In this document: positions 18,971-29,767 of the stretch, piece by piece
Position numbering within the stretch: position 1 is the first letter of the stretch
Layout of the letters: every line of letters starts with the position of its first letter
Assembly (NCBI RefSeq): GCF_013402915.1
Contig: NC_050722.1
Location: forward strand, 62,001 to 126,000
Reading direction: 5' to 3'
Origin: Zygotorulaspora mrakii
Lineage: Eukaryota > Ascomycota > Saccharomycetes > Saccharomycetales > Saccharomycetaceae
DNA: 64,000 bases
Position numbers and translations under genes: made by a program
Notes under the pieces: model-generated
Database searches by the model: none
What the model saw: the letters and a program-made list of their open reading frames with translations, nothing else
Told to the model about the DNA's origin: nothing

Positions 18971-21412
18971 ATGATGTCTCAGGGCAAAGAACAAGGAAAC
19001 AATAGAGAGCTACTGAACTCTTCTTTTTACTCCTCGAGCTCTATTAACACTTTGGATCATGCAAGAAACTTCCGAAACTCGTTGATTTTGAGAGATATGT
19101 CGGACCATAGTTTGGAAACATCTTTGAAATCTGATAATTCCTATCCCGATGAAAAGCCAATCAATGGGGTGCATGTATTGCCACAGCAGATAGCACGAGA
19201 CGAGGAGACTGTTACCATGAAAATGAGCACGTCCCCTTCTTTGAGTGCACTGGCTGGTATATTAAATGAAAAGAGCAGGTTAGCTCAGCAACAAGCTAAA
19301 AATTCAATCAAAACTGTGAATGTCATAAGTGAAGAAACAGACTTTTACGATCCAAACCCAACAGCAAGTCGAAATGATCCTGTAATGTCTCCTAATCTCA
19401 TAGATGTTGATGGCAACGATAGCATTCATTTTCCTAAGATCGCACCTCCGCCTAACGCACTCATATCTGAACAGCCAGATTTTCTTAGCTCTCCAAAAAT
19501 GGACCGCAATAAATCTCAGTCTTTTAAAGAATTGCCCAAAGAACGTGGTGGCATCAAAAACGATAGCAGACATGAACCTGAAACATCAATCGTCAATGAT
19601 CATATGTCTTATGACAAAAACGTCAAACAGAAAATTGATTCTGGAGAAGCATCACATCATCTGTCTGCTTCTATAAGCTCAATTGGGCCTAAAAAGAAGA
19701 AAAATATATTCTCTTTTCTCAGGAGAAGAAGTTCAGCAGAAATTATACCGAAAGAGAGCACAAATACCCCAGATTCCAAATCAGGGATACCTAATTCAAG
19801 CTCCTTTTCGTCGGGAACACTGGTATCCTCTCAAACCCCTACTCGAATGACGAAAAAGTCGTATAGCAGTAACAATATTTTCAGTACTTTCAAAAAGGGT
19901 AAAAATAATAAAGAAGAAAGTGCCAATCGTACTCGTTCGCACTCCACTACGGCCCCACTCAGTGAGAAATCCGATGTGAAAATCATCAATTCACGCACCG
20001 ATGAAAGCATCAAGCTCCACAAAACACGATCACCTAGCATTCATAAAGAACCTAAATTTAGAAAGCCCACACCATTGAGCTTTGAACACATTGATATGAG
20101 TAAATCGTCTCTCTCGCAAGCTTTGATACCTGAATCTACTCCTTCAGATGAGAATAATGAGGACACACTCCTACCTGATGATTCAAGGCTGGATACAGGA
20201 GAAGTCCTTTTTCCAAAATCCTTAAGTAAACATGAGGTCGACTCCATAGTCTCTTTAGAGCGATGCAGATCTACAAAATCGAATAAGCGTAGCTCCATTG
20301 CGTCGCATAGAAGATCTTTAACAGATACATTATCAATAAATGCTCAGAATGAGGGCATGTTTGTAACAGAAGGATCATCAATAGTTATATCAACACCGGA
20401 TCTGACGAAATCGCCGACTAGCAGTATTTTGAGGAATGGAACATTTGAACCTTTGGAATTTGCTTCAAATAGCTCTGTGGTACATGATGAGAATGGGTTA
20501 CCACCAACAGAACTGATAGATATTGGTGACTTAGAAACGTATCCAAAGGTAAACAGCTTCTCACTTCACTCAATTGAAGAAAAATTAAATGAGATGACGT
20601 TAGACGCGGACAAAGAGTTAGGCTTAAGCAAAGATGTTGGTATTCAGTCTTTCAAAAAGGAGATGGCAGATGACCCCGAACTCATGTCCGATATAATGGA
20701 GTTTGCTAGTTTGATAAACTTTGGGGATGGAATAAATATTGAAATTGATGACAAGGCAATCGAAACACCTTATAAGACTGTAATGCCCTCAAGAACTTCG
20801 GATCATTCTTTGAACGAAACGCAAGAGCTAGATTCAATGCACCTGAGTCAAAGCCAGTTTGGTAGTGAGAAAGAGGATTTAAATTTATCGTTTGGTGAAC
20901 ATTTTGGCTCTGGCGAAGGCTTTGAAGCCCATAAGCATAATTCTTCACCTGAGAAATACATCAGTGAAGACTTGCACACTGCTGACGAATATGATGGCTT
21001 TGAAAATGAAAACTTCAATGAAATAGGTAGAAGTTCAGAGAATACGCCTCAGATACGGCAACTTATTCCTGATTCTCAGATGGCAAGACCATTATCCATG
21101 TCATTCCGGGGATTGAGAGCTCCGAGTCTAAATGCCTCTCTTTTGGATTCTTCTGTGATTGAGTCCTCTTTAAACACTGGTGAATATGTGACATCTAGTG
21201 TCACGGATAAAACATTAAATCGAGTTAGTTTTTCCTCAAGAATAATACTGTACGATACCTACGCAGAAGATGAGTATGATCGGAAACCTGATATTGCAAC
21301 TTGTAATCAATTGACTCCACAATTAGCTCAACTAATAAAAGCAGAGCTCAATGAATTAAAATGTGGCATGGAAGTACATGAGGAATCAAAGTGCTACACC
21401 CATTTTTATTGA
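18971..21412 (+). CDS. BNI4: Bud neck scaffold Bni4 (targets Glc7 and chitin synthase to septins)
   Basis: The first in-frame ATG is 18971 (MMSQGKEQGN), giving 813 residues (892 in S. cerevisiae). Most of the protein is low-complexity, rich in Ser, Asp and Glu and predicted disordered. The conserved C-terminal block holds the PP1-docking motif RVSF at 751-754, followed by SSRIILYDTY, as in S. cerevisiae Bni4. Through it Bni4 recruits Glc7 and, via Chs4, chitin synthase III to the septin ring at the mother-bud neck. A basic KKKKNIFSFLRRRSS patch lies near residue 240. Paired MCB boxes lie upstream. Confidence 0.92.
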   Translation: MMSQGKEQGNNRELLNSSFYSSSSINTLDHARNFRNSLILRDMSDHSLETSLKSDNSYPDEKPINGVHVLPQQIARDEETVTMKMSTSPSLSALAGILNEKSRLAQQQAKNSIKTVNVISEETDFYDPNPTASRNDPVMSPNLIDVDGNDSIHFPKIAPPPNALISEQPDFLSSPKMDRNKSQSFKELPKERGGIKNDSRHEPETSIVNDHMSYDKNVKQKIDSGEASHHLSASISSIGPKKKKNIFSFLRRRSSAEIIPKESTNTPDSKSGIPNSSSFSSGTLVSSQTPTRMTKKSYSSNNIFSTFKKGKNNKEESANRTRSHSTTAPLSEKSDVKIINSRTDESIKLHKTRSPSIHKEPKFRKPTPLSFEHIDMSKSSLSQALIPESTPSDENNEDTLLPDDSRLDTGEVLFPKSLSKHEVDSIVSLERCRSTKSNKRSSIASHRRSLTDTLSINAQNEGMFVTEGSSIVISTPDLTKSPTSSILRNGTFEPLEFASNSSVVHDENGLPPTELIDIGDLETYPKVNSFSLHSIEEKLNEMTLDADKELGLSKDVGIQSFKKEMADDPELMSDIMEFASLINFGDGINIEIDDKAIETPYKTVMPSRTSDHSLNETQELDSMHLSQSQFGSEKEDLNLSFGEHFGSGEGFEAHKHNSSPEKYISEDLHTADEYDGFENENFNEIGRSSENTPQIRQLIPDSQMARPLSMSFRGLRAPSLNASLLDSSVIESSLNTGEYVTSSVTDKTLNRVSFSSRIILYDTYAEDEYDRKPDIATCNQLTPQLAQLIKAELNELKCGMEVHEESKCYTHFY

Positions 21413-22196
21413 ATTATATAATGGTATTATAAATTAACGATTTCACAAACGAACTCTGCATACAGTGTGATGTAACTGAAGGCATCTCATTTTTTTTACT
21501 AGAAAAAGTGATGAAGATTGGAACATCTGATGCTTGCCACTACGAAGCGCCTTCTTTTGCTCAGAGCAAGGCACGTAAAAGCATCTTAAAATCAAGATTG
21601 AACCTTAGTTTAACAGCTTTTTAGCAACGAACATCTTAGGGACAGCTCACTTTGAAATATCAGGCTTGTAAGCTAAAAGCAGAAGCATTCCGATACAGTA
21701 TCACGCAATGGGCGCTGCTGAACATTCGATGTAGGTGAATACCCAAGCTATAGAATTATTTTATTCACGAATAACCACACTTCAAGAAATTCGCTGTGAT
21801 ATGCACTTAGTTGGAGAACCAGCGATATTGTTCCGTATCTCCATATGATGGCATCTCAAAGGCCAAAAGAGTTTGGAGTTACTTTTTCAATCCTTTGAGG
21901 ATCAATTCTGGAACGAATTAAGCTAAGAATTGAAGCAAAAATATTGTAAAATTAAACCTTGAGTAATCAAGACATGTTCAATCATTCGAATGAGTCACGA
22001 ACTATTCGTCTCCATGTAACGAAGACTTCCCGGTAAACCAGTTCATCCTAAAGATGTGTATGTGTGGATTTAAAGAGATTCACGTGACTTCTATGTATTA
22101 TTACAAAATGAAAAATTTCAATATAAGTAAGTGTATGTGTGAACTTCCGCAGAAGAATTAAACAGATATTTATCTATTATATGCAAATCCTCTTTA
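21413..22196. other. BNI4-CSL4 intergenic region
   Basis: 784 bp, long for this locus. No ORF, tRNA or convincing snoRNA was found; a C-box-like GTGATGA near 21510 lacks a matching D box. A TCACGTGA site lies at 22080-22087. Confidence 0.5.
22080..22087. promoter_or_regulatory. Cbf1-type E-box TCACGTGA upstream of CSL4
   Basis: Perfect 8-bp palindrome TCACGTGA, 110 bp before the CSL4 ATG. Cbf1 prefers RTCACRTG; other bHLH factors could also bind. The function is inferred. Confidence 0.4.
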
Positions 22197-23069
22197 ATGC
22201 CAGAAGTATCGAGATCACAGTTCAGTTTTGAGCTACCAGATACAGTTGTCCCAGGTCAATTAATATGTCCTGAATGCGATGTTTGCCAAACGGATGGCAA
22301 AAACATAGTGTATCGATTTGTTAGTGGTCATGGAACAATGACTCAAACATATAATAAAGCAGGAACGCAGGTCGCAGCGATTTCCGCCACTTTAGTTGGC
22401 TTTGTAAAAGTGCAGGAGGAGTTACGCGATCTTTCAGATAATGATGAACCTCAAGAAGAAGTGGACACTATGAAAGATGCAGAAACAAATGTTGTCAGGG
22501 TTGAGAAGGTCATAACCATATCTGTGTTACAGAATGGTACCAAAATGAATATTGAGTCTTCAAATAATGATTTCGCTAATAATTTACCAAAAGAGGGAGA
22601 TATTGTCTTAACGAGGGTGACACGAATATCGCAGCAGAGAGCGAACGTCGAAATCCTAGCGGTTGAAAATGCAGCGATTCCAGTCGATAGTGGAATAGGG
22701 AGCAATGGACTGGGTGTAATAGCTGCACAAGGTGGATCTGGAGCTGCAACATTTTCCATTGCACAAGCGTCGTCTGACTTGGGTGAAATGTTTAGAGGTA
22801 TCATAAGGTCACAAGACGTACGTGCTACGGAAAGAGATACTGTTAAAATAATAAACTGTTTTAAGCCTGGTGATATTGTGAGGGCACAAGTATTATCGTT
22901 AGGTGATGGAACCAACTATTACTTATCGACAGCAAGAAATGACCTTGGTGTTGTATTCGCAAAAGCAGCGAATGGAGCTGGCGGCTTAATGTACGCCTTA
23001 GATTGGCAGACTATGTGTGTTCCAAGTAGTGGCGCTACAGAAAATAGGAAATGTGCGAAACCTTTCTAA
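22197..23069 (+). CDS. CSL4: RNA exosome cap subunit Csl4
   Basis: This is a 290-residue protein (292 in S. cerevisiae). Csl4 is one of the three S1-domain cap proteins of the nine-subunit exosome, which feeds RNA to Rrp44 and Rrp6 for 3'-5' decay and processing. The N-terminal beta domain opens with the conserved [10 protein letters not shown]. An S1 fold covers roughly 130-250 ([20 protein letters not shown], then [14 protein letters not shown]). A C-terminal tail with paired cysteines (MCVPS, NRKC) follows. Synteny with YNL232W agrees. Convergent with PDR16, 200 bp away. Confidence 0.96.
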   Translation: MPEVSRSQFSFELPDTVVPGQLICPECDVCQTDGKNIVYRFVSGHGTMTQTYNKAGTQVAAISATLVGFVKVQEELRDLSDNDEPQEEVDTMKDAETNVVRVEKVITISVLQNGTKMNIESSNNDFANNLPKEGDIVLTRVTRISQQRANVEILAVENAAIPVDSGIGSNGLGVIAAQGGSGAATFSIAQASSDLGEMFRGIIRSQDVRATERDTVKIINCFKPGDIVRAQVLSLGDGTNYYLSTARNDLGVVFAKAANGAGGLMYALDWQTMCVPSSGATENRKCAKPF

Positions 23070-23269
23070 AGCTTCGTTATTTATCGCAAATATTTCCGAT
23101 CGGTCAAGGTCGGGAAAGTCGAACTCCCCAAAAGTTGGCTTGTAGCACACCTACGTATATACTGTATAATATTATCTACTTTATGGGGGCTTTGCAACAG
23201 AAAAGCGTATGTTTCAAATGACACCGTTTCACTTCATTAGATCAAACAGCTTGAAACTTAAACTCATTT

Positions 23270-24772
<1,503 letters not shown>

Positions 24773-25873
24773 CTACGGTTTCTGAACCTCAAAAATGTAG
24801 ATACTAGTTCTCTTGTTCCTGCCTGTGGCTGGGGGTGTTGTTTCCTTGTCGAGTATTGCTGGTGAAGAAAACAATGCAGATTTTTTTTTATGACCACTCG
24901 TGACGACCGGGACCTTTACCTTAGCACTACCATTTTCGATGTGAACCTTTTTCGGTTTGGAATTAGGGCCCTCAGCTTTGATTATCTTGTCTCTATTCGC
25001 CTGTAATGTAGGTCTTTTTCTGTTTAAAAAGATGCTTGGCGGTTCTGACCTTCTCTTCTTTAGTTTTGGAGGCGATTGAGAATTTTGTGAAGCTGGTGGA
25101 GGCGGAGTGGGCTGGTTCATAATAGTCCCACGCTCTTCAGATGCTTTAGTTGGCGAAACTATAGCAGTAGACTCTGAAATATTAGGCACGGATCCTGAAA
25201 ACGCTACCCGAGTTGTATGCCGTTTAGTAATATCAAACCCTCCGCTTCTGAAATGCTGAACTCTATTTTCATGATCTTTGATGGATTTTCTGAAGAGATC
25301 AGAGTGGCTACGTCGCGCTAAGTTTTTAGATGCCCTTTTGGGTTGGTTTTGTGCGTAGAATGAATGGTCCACCACCACAGGTTGATTCTTTTGGCGTTCC
25401 ATTTCTAGTTTCTTCATTTGATATCGCAGTCTTTCTGCACTCTTTTCTTGCTTTTTCTCAACATCTTGCTGATATCTGAAATAGAGTAATCGATAGGGCA
25501 TCTTATATTTCTTTGTGGTGGGATCTTTTCGTATTGCATTCTCCAGATAGGTGTCGACCCGCTCTCTTTCATTTTTCAACAACTCAGAATCATACTTTTT
25601 GATAAAGTCGATGTAATAATCTTTAATGTTATCCTTCTTTGACACAAAACAATCATGTACACTTGTCGGAAAATCTTGCTTCAGGAAATGCAACCAAAGC
25701 TCATCGTCTTCAAATATCAGCAGTACATTGCTACTCTCTAACTTACACAAATGGTCTCTTTTGCACTTGACCAAAACCTTTTTGATTAAGCGGTATGGTA
25801 CATTCTCAACATTTTGTAGTAATAAATAATTGCGCATGAGGCTTACTTCACAAAGGTATTGTAAACTCATCAT
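24773..25873 (-). CDS. ELA1: Elongin A homologue Ela1
   Basis: The first in-frame ATG is at 25873 (the next one, 25870, is equally possible), giving 366 residues (379 in S. cerevisiae). Ela1 pairs with elongin C (Elc1) and Cul3 in a ubiquitin ligase that removes stalled, UV-arrested RNA polymerase II. The N-terminal 110 residues hold the BC-box/F-box-like elongin A fold (SLMRNYLLLQNVENVPYRLI). A charged helix follows at about 140-175 (DVEKKQEKSAERLRYQMKKL). The C-terminal half is basic, Pro/Ser-rich and probably disordered. Confidence 0.93.
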   Translation of the reverse strand: MMSLQYLCEVSLMRNYLLLQNVENVPYRLIKKVLVKCKRDHLCKLESSNVLLIFEDDELWLHFLKQDFPTSVHDCFVSKKDNIKDYYIDFIKKYDSELLKNERERVDTYLENAIRKDPTTKKYKMPYRLLYFRYQQDVEKKQEKSAERLRYQMKKLEMERQKNQPVVVDHSFYAQNQPKRASKNLARRSHSDLFRKSIKDHENRVQHFRSGGFDITKRHTTRVAFSGSVPNISESTAIVSPTKASEERGTIMNQPTPPPPASQNSQSPPKLKKRRSEPPSIFLNRKRPTLQANRDKIIKAEGPNSKPKKVHIENGSAKVKVPVVTSGHKKKSALFSSPAILDKETTPPATGRNKRTSIYIFEVQKP

Positions 25874-26314
25874 TTTCAAATTTCGTTGCCATCTATTGGG
25901 GAAGGTTTACAGTATCCAGCACCCTAACATAGAGTATTTCGAAAAACTTTACCTTATATTAGCTTTTAATATCACTGTGATGCCTTCAGGTTCGCAAACC
26001 GCTTGATCCGAAATAATGCGAACGAGTATATTCCCACAGTAACGTTACAATATAAGAACAATGACGAAAGATAAGAAAAAAGTGAGAAGATTATCTGAAA
26101 GTTAGTGAATCGCTTTCAATACTACACATGCTTTTATATACTGAGGATGAGCCATTGCGCGAGAGATTTACTGTTGTGGTCAGAATTATTTGGTAAATAT
26201 ATATGAAAGTTCACGCGCAATAATGCTTAACACTTGTCGTAGAAAGCCAGATAGGAGGATTGTGAGTAACAACTACTTTGAGTTGGCTTCTAAATTGAAT
26301 CAATTCTTAAGTTT
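25874..26314. other. URE2-ELA1 intergenic region
   Basis: 441 bp between the URE2 stop and the ELA1 start on the minus strand. No RNA gene or credible ORF is visible; a 62-codon plus-strand frame here reads antisense into URE2 and has no recognisable content. Confidence 0.5.
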
Positions 26315-27370
26315 TTATTCACCACGCAGAGCTTTAATAACAGCTGGCCTCCTCATCATTTGTTTTGTCCATTTATAAACCTCTGGGAATTCAACTCTAA
26401 TATTGATTCCAATCCTATCCACTACGTTATTCCAAGGAACGAACGCCAGATCTGCTATTGTTATACTTTCACCAACCAGCCATACAGGATAGTCGAAGAA
26501 TCGGCTCTGTGAGAGCGGTGTGGTACCTGCTGAGTAGGCAGCTGCATTTTCGGTATCGAGCTCCATGATTAAAGCTTCTCTTCTTTCGGCTAAAGCCATT
26601 TCTACAACCCCATAGACTCTTCTCACTTCCTCAGTATACCTCTCAACGGCACTGCCAATCTTTTGAGAGTGAAAGTACCTAAAGTGTAGTGCTTGGCCAA
26701 TCATTGGAGCGTGGCCAGAAGTCTGAAAGAATAACCAAGCATTAATTTGAGATTGATCTGCCAAATTATCTGACCAAAGTGATGCCCTTCCTGTTTCTTT
26801 GAAGTACTTATTAACTAAATGTTGTAAAATAGCACCAGACTCCCATATTGCTAGATTTTCCATGTTATGATCAATTAATGCTGGAACTCTTGCGTTTGGG
26901 TTTACTGTAACAAATTCGGGTGCTCTGTGTTCTCCAGCGTTAAAATCTAGAAAGAACGTATTGTAAGGCAGGCCTAATTCACTCAATACAATGGCAACTT
27001 TAAAACCATTGGGAGCAGACCTATGGGAAAACAAGGTGTAACCTTCCATTGGTTGGTTTTGAAAAAATTTTCTAATCCTTGAATTATCTACTGGTCCCAT
27101 GTTTGAAAATGCTTGTTGTTGCTGTATCTGTTGAGAGAGTTGCTCAGCTTGCATATCACTTTGTCTTTGCCGTTGCATTCCGTTATTCATATTATTGTTA
27201 ATTGTATTACTATCATTGGGACTCATTTTGTCATCGCTTATTCCATTGGAAAGTTCAAAATTGATATTGCTCTGATCGGTTGTTGTATTACTGTTTCCTA
27301 AATTGACCTGGCGGAGAGCACTTGAAAGGTTCGATACATTAGAGTTATTATTATTGCTGTTCACATTCAT
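26315..27370 (-). CDS. URE2: Nitrogen catabolite repression regulator and prion protein Ure2
   Basis: This is a 351-residue protein (354 in S. cerevisiae). Ure2 holds the GATA activator Gln3 in the cytoplasm under good nitrogen supply and has glutathione peroxidase-like activity. Residues 1-95 form the Asn/Gln-rich prion-type domain, including the strongly conserved core VSNLSSALRQVNLGN and TTTDQSNINFE and a QQIQQQQAF stretch. From about 110 a GST-type fold follows (GYTLFSHRSAPNGFKVAIVL; thioredoxin-like half, then helical half) and is almost identical to the S. cerevisiae protein to the end (VIKALRGE). Confidence 0.98.
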   Translation of the reverse strand: MNVNSNNNNSNVSNLSSALRQVNLGNSNTTTDQSNINFELSNGISDDKMSPNDSNTINNNMNNGMQRQRQSDMQAEQLSQQIQQQQAFSNMGPVDNSRIRKFFQNQPMEGYTLFSHRSAPNGFKVAIVLSELGLPYNTFFLDFNAGEHRAPEFVTVNPNARVPALIDHNMENLAIWESGAILQHLVNKYFKETGRASLWSDNLADQSQINAWLFFQTSGHAPMIGQALHFRYFHSQKIGSAVERYTEEVRRVYGVVEMALAERREALIMELDTENAAAYSAGTTPLSQSRFFDYPVWLVGESITIADLAFVPWNNVVDRIGINIRVEFPEVYKWTKQMMRRPAVIKALRGE

Positions 27371-27793
27371 TTTGCTGCAGAGTGTTCGCAGCTTGTGCTG
27401 TTAAAGATATCTACTTCCAGCGAGCACGAGGTTGGTACTAGCACAAAAACCAATAGAGAGCTCCAACCCAACGGAATATATGATGCCCCCGTCCAAGTTC
27501 TTGACTTGAGTTTTGAGTTCCTGAAGTCTGTAGAAGTATTGACGTCTTCAAATTAATTGATTATGAATCTAGTGGTCTAATGGCTTGGCCATCTCTTCAC
27601 TTTTCTTCATTCACACGGAGAGGAAAAAAAAATTTAGTGGTCTGCTACCCGGAAAAAAAATTGCCATCCATTAAATACTAGTATTTAAACTAGGTCATAT
27701 AAAAATGTAAACACCGAAACATATAAAGCACTGCTTATATGTATACGAAACTCCATTTATATGCGATGAAGATATGCTTTTCGCTCTTTATTT
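27371..27793. other. JJJ1-URE2 intergenic region
   Basis: 423 bp: URE2 promoter on the right, JJJ1 3' end on the left. The phrase TTAGTGGTCT-like is repeated near 27570 and 27635, but no tRNA arms surround it. A-tracts follow. Nothing else is recognised. Confidence 0.5.
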
Positions 27794-29536
27794 TCATCTT
27801 TTTTTGCTCTTCTTTGATTTAGTTTTTACTTTAGACTTCAGTGCTGCATGGCCAGAAACATTGACATGCTTAAATAGCTTGTTTTTGCTTTCAAAACTAT
27901 GGCCACATGTTTCGCATGTCTCACCGGTTACATTTGTGGATTCTTGAGATTTTTTTGCGTTACCACCTTTACGCTTACTCTTTTTTGAGTTCGTTCTCTT
28001 GTCGTTGTTCCAATCACTCTGGTGGACATTTTTGTCATTATCCTTATTGTCTTTGCTCGTGCCATTGAGTGACGCAAGTAATCTAGCTAGCTCGTCATCA
28101 CTACTAGCTTCGCTGAAAGAATAGCCCGAAGGATCTCTAGATGCACTTGTAGAAGATTCTGGTATTTCGCTTCCTACGTCGTCGTCCGATAGATCTTCAC
28201 TAGAGGAATTCATATTGGCCAATTGTTCCTCAATATAAGCCAGCTGGTCGTTGATGTTATCTAAAGCTAGATCAGCATTTTCCGCCAAGTTATCGCTCTC
28301 GGTGTCAGAGTTGCGAATAGACTCCGCAGCCGAATCGAAGTCATCCAACCCGGATAGTTCGTCAAGTCCCAATGTCATGCTATCTTCCCTCATTTCTTCT
28401 CGAATCTCCCATAGGTTTTTTTTGTGCAGTTTTGTTTTGGTGTGGTTATCTAGTTGTTTCTCAGATTTAAACTTTTTATTACAAAGAAAACACTCATATA
28501 TTATGATCTCATCTTGAGAAGAATTCTCGTTCTCGTGCTCGTTTCCTCCTTTATAAATTTCGTCATAAGTTTTATCCAGCTCATCAAAATTCACTTCATT
28601 AATTGTTTGCCAACTCTGCATCTCAAATTCCCGCCTTTCTTTATCTCTTTTATCTGCTATATAAGCCGCCTTCAGCTCTTGATGCTTCAGTCGTTGTTCA
28701 GTTCGTTTCAATTCTTGGGCTCTTTTCGAACCATGCTTCATTCTTTGATCAAGTTTTTTTATGAAGGTAACAAATCTTTTCACAGTTTTATTATACTCAC
28801 TCTTTGCAGATTGCCTGGCCTTTTCGTTTCTCTTCTTAATTTCTCTTTTCGTTTTACGATCATAATTTTGTGAATACATATATTCGTCTTTCCAACTGAA
28901 GCTCTTCAACGTACTGAACTTTGACCATGTTTTATAAAACACCTTCAAATATTCGTATTCAGTTTTCGAATGGCCAAAAGGTGGAAATAAATTACATTCG
29001 GGTGTATTTTTGAGGTTAGTTATATGCCTTTCACAGGCCAGTATGTAACCTAGTGTCCCAATGTCTTGTTCTAGACTAATATCCTCATATTTATCAAAGC
29101 TTGTCAAGCCGCCTCTTTGACCTGCAGAGACTTCATCCTTTGCTAACCTGGCGAAAATTTTACCGGCTATCTGAAAGAATCCTGCTGGTGAATCGTCGAG
29201 CTTTGTATACAATGCAGAGTTGAAAAACATGAGTAGCTCATCCGTTGTGACTCCAGTAACGGATGCATCTACCTCGCAATCAAAAGAGCCATCATCGGGA
29301 ACTGCATCGTCGCTTAATATTTGCTGTTTATGTGAATCATACCACGCTCTCTCTTGGGGATCTGATAGAACCTCATAAGCTGCTCGTATTTTGGCGAATA
29401 TCTGGGTAGATTCATCAATGTTATCTGGATTCTTATCAGGATGATACTGCAAGGCTTTCTTGCGGTATGCCTTTTTTAACTCGTTATCGTTGGCGCTGGG
29501 CTGAACATCTAACAACTCATAGTAGCATATTTTCAT
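27794..29536 (-). CDS. JJJ1: Cytosolic J-protein Jjj1, ribosome biogenesis co-chaperone
   Basis: This is a 580-residue protein (590 in S. cerevisiae). The J domain occupies residues 1-75 with His32-Pro33-Asp34 in [10 protein letters not shown] charged coiled region lies at about 225-320. A first C2H2 zinc finger has Cys349, Cys352, His365 and His371; a second near the end has Cys541, Cys544, His557 and His563. The tail is basic. Jjj1 stimulates Ssa Hsp70s on pre-60S particles to release Arx1 in late cytoplasmic ribosome maturation (family knowledge). The acidic, Ser-rich stretch at 385-500 is probably flexible. Confidence 0.97.
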   Translation of the reverse strand: MKICYYELLDVQPSANDNELKKAYRKKALQYHPDKNPDNIDESTQIFAKIRAAYEVLSDPQERAWYDSHKQQILSDDAVPDDGSFDCEVDASVTGVTTDELLMFFNSALYTKLDDSPAGFFQIAGKIFARLAKDEVSAGQRGGLTSFDKYEDISLEQDIGTLGYILACERHITNLKNTPECNLFPPFGHSKTEYEYLKVFYKTWSKFSTLKSFSWKDEYMYSQNYDRKTKREIKKRNEKARQSAKSEYNKTVKRFVTFIKKLDQRMKHGSKRAQELKRTEQRLKHQELKAAYIADKRDKERREFEMQSWQTINEVNFDELDKTYDEIYKGGNEHENENSSQDEIIIYECFLCNKKFKSEKQLDNHTKTKLHKKNLWEIREEMREDSMTLGLDELSGLDDFDSAAESIRNSDTESDNLAENADLALDNINDQLAYIEEQLANMNSSSEDLSDDDVGSEIPESSTSASRDPSGYSFSEASSDDELARLLASLNGTSKDNKDNDKNVHQSDWNNDKRTNSKKSKRKGGNAKKSQESTNVTGETCETCGHSFESKNKLFKHVNVSGHAALKSKVKTKSKKSKKR

Positions 29537-29767
29537 GGCAGTAGCAATTGTACTTTCAGGGCTGAATTACCGGCTATGATGTTGAAACAGATATAAAACC
29601 GATCGTTATTAAAAACTTTTGATTACAATTCTATTTATCATATTCTGTTAAACCTAAAGTATATTTAATGTCATCAAATGTACTCCGGAAAAAAAATTTT
29701 CCCAGGAAAAAACACATCGAGAAGAATGAAGCGCAAAAGAGAACCGCTGTTCTACCTCCAACCCTCT

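Noticed and set aside
21506..21600. C/D-box snoRNA candidate (GTGATGA with CTGA 13 bases on)
   Set aside because: No second D box next to the possible terminal stem and no rRNA guide I recognise.
27565..27600. A-box-like TAGTGGTCTAATGG in the JJJ1-URE2 gap
   Set aside because: No B box or cloverleaf follows.
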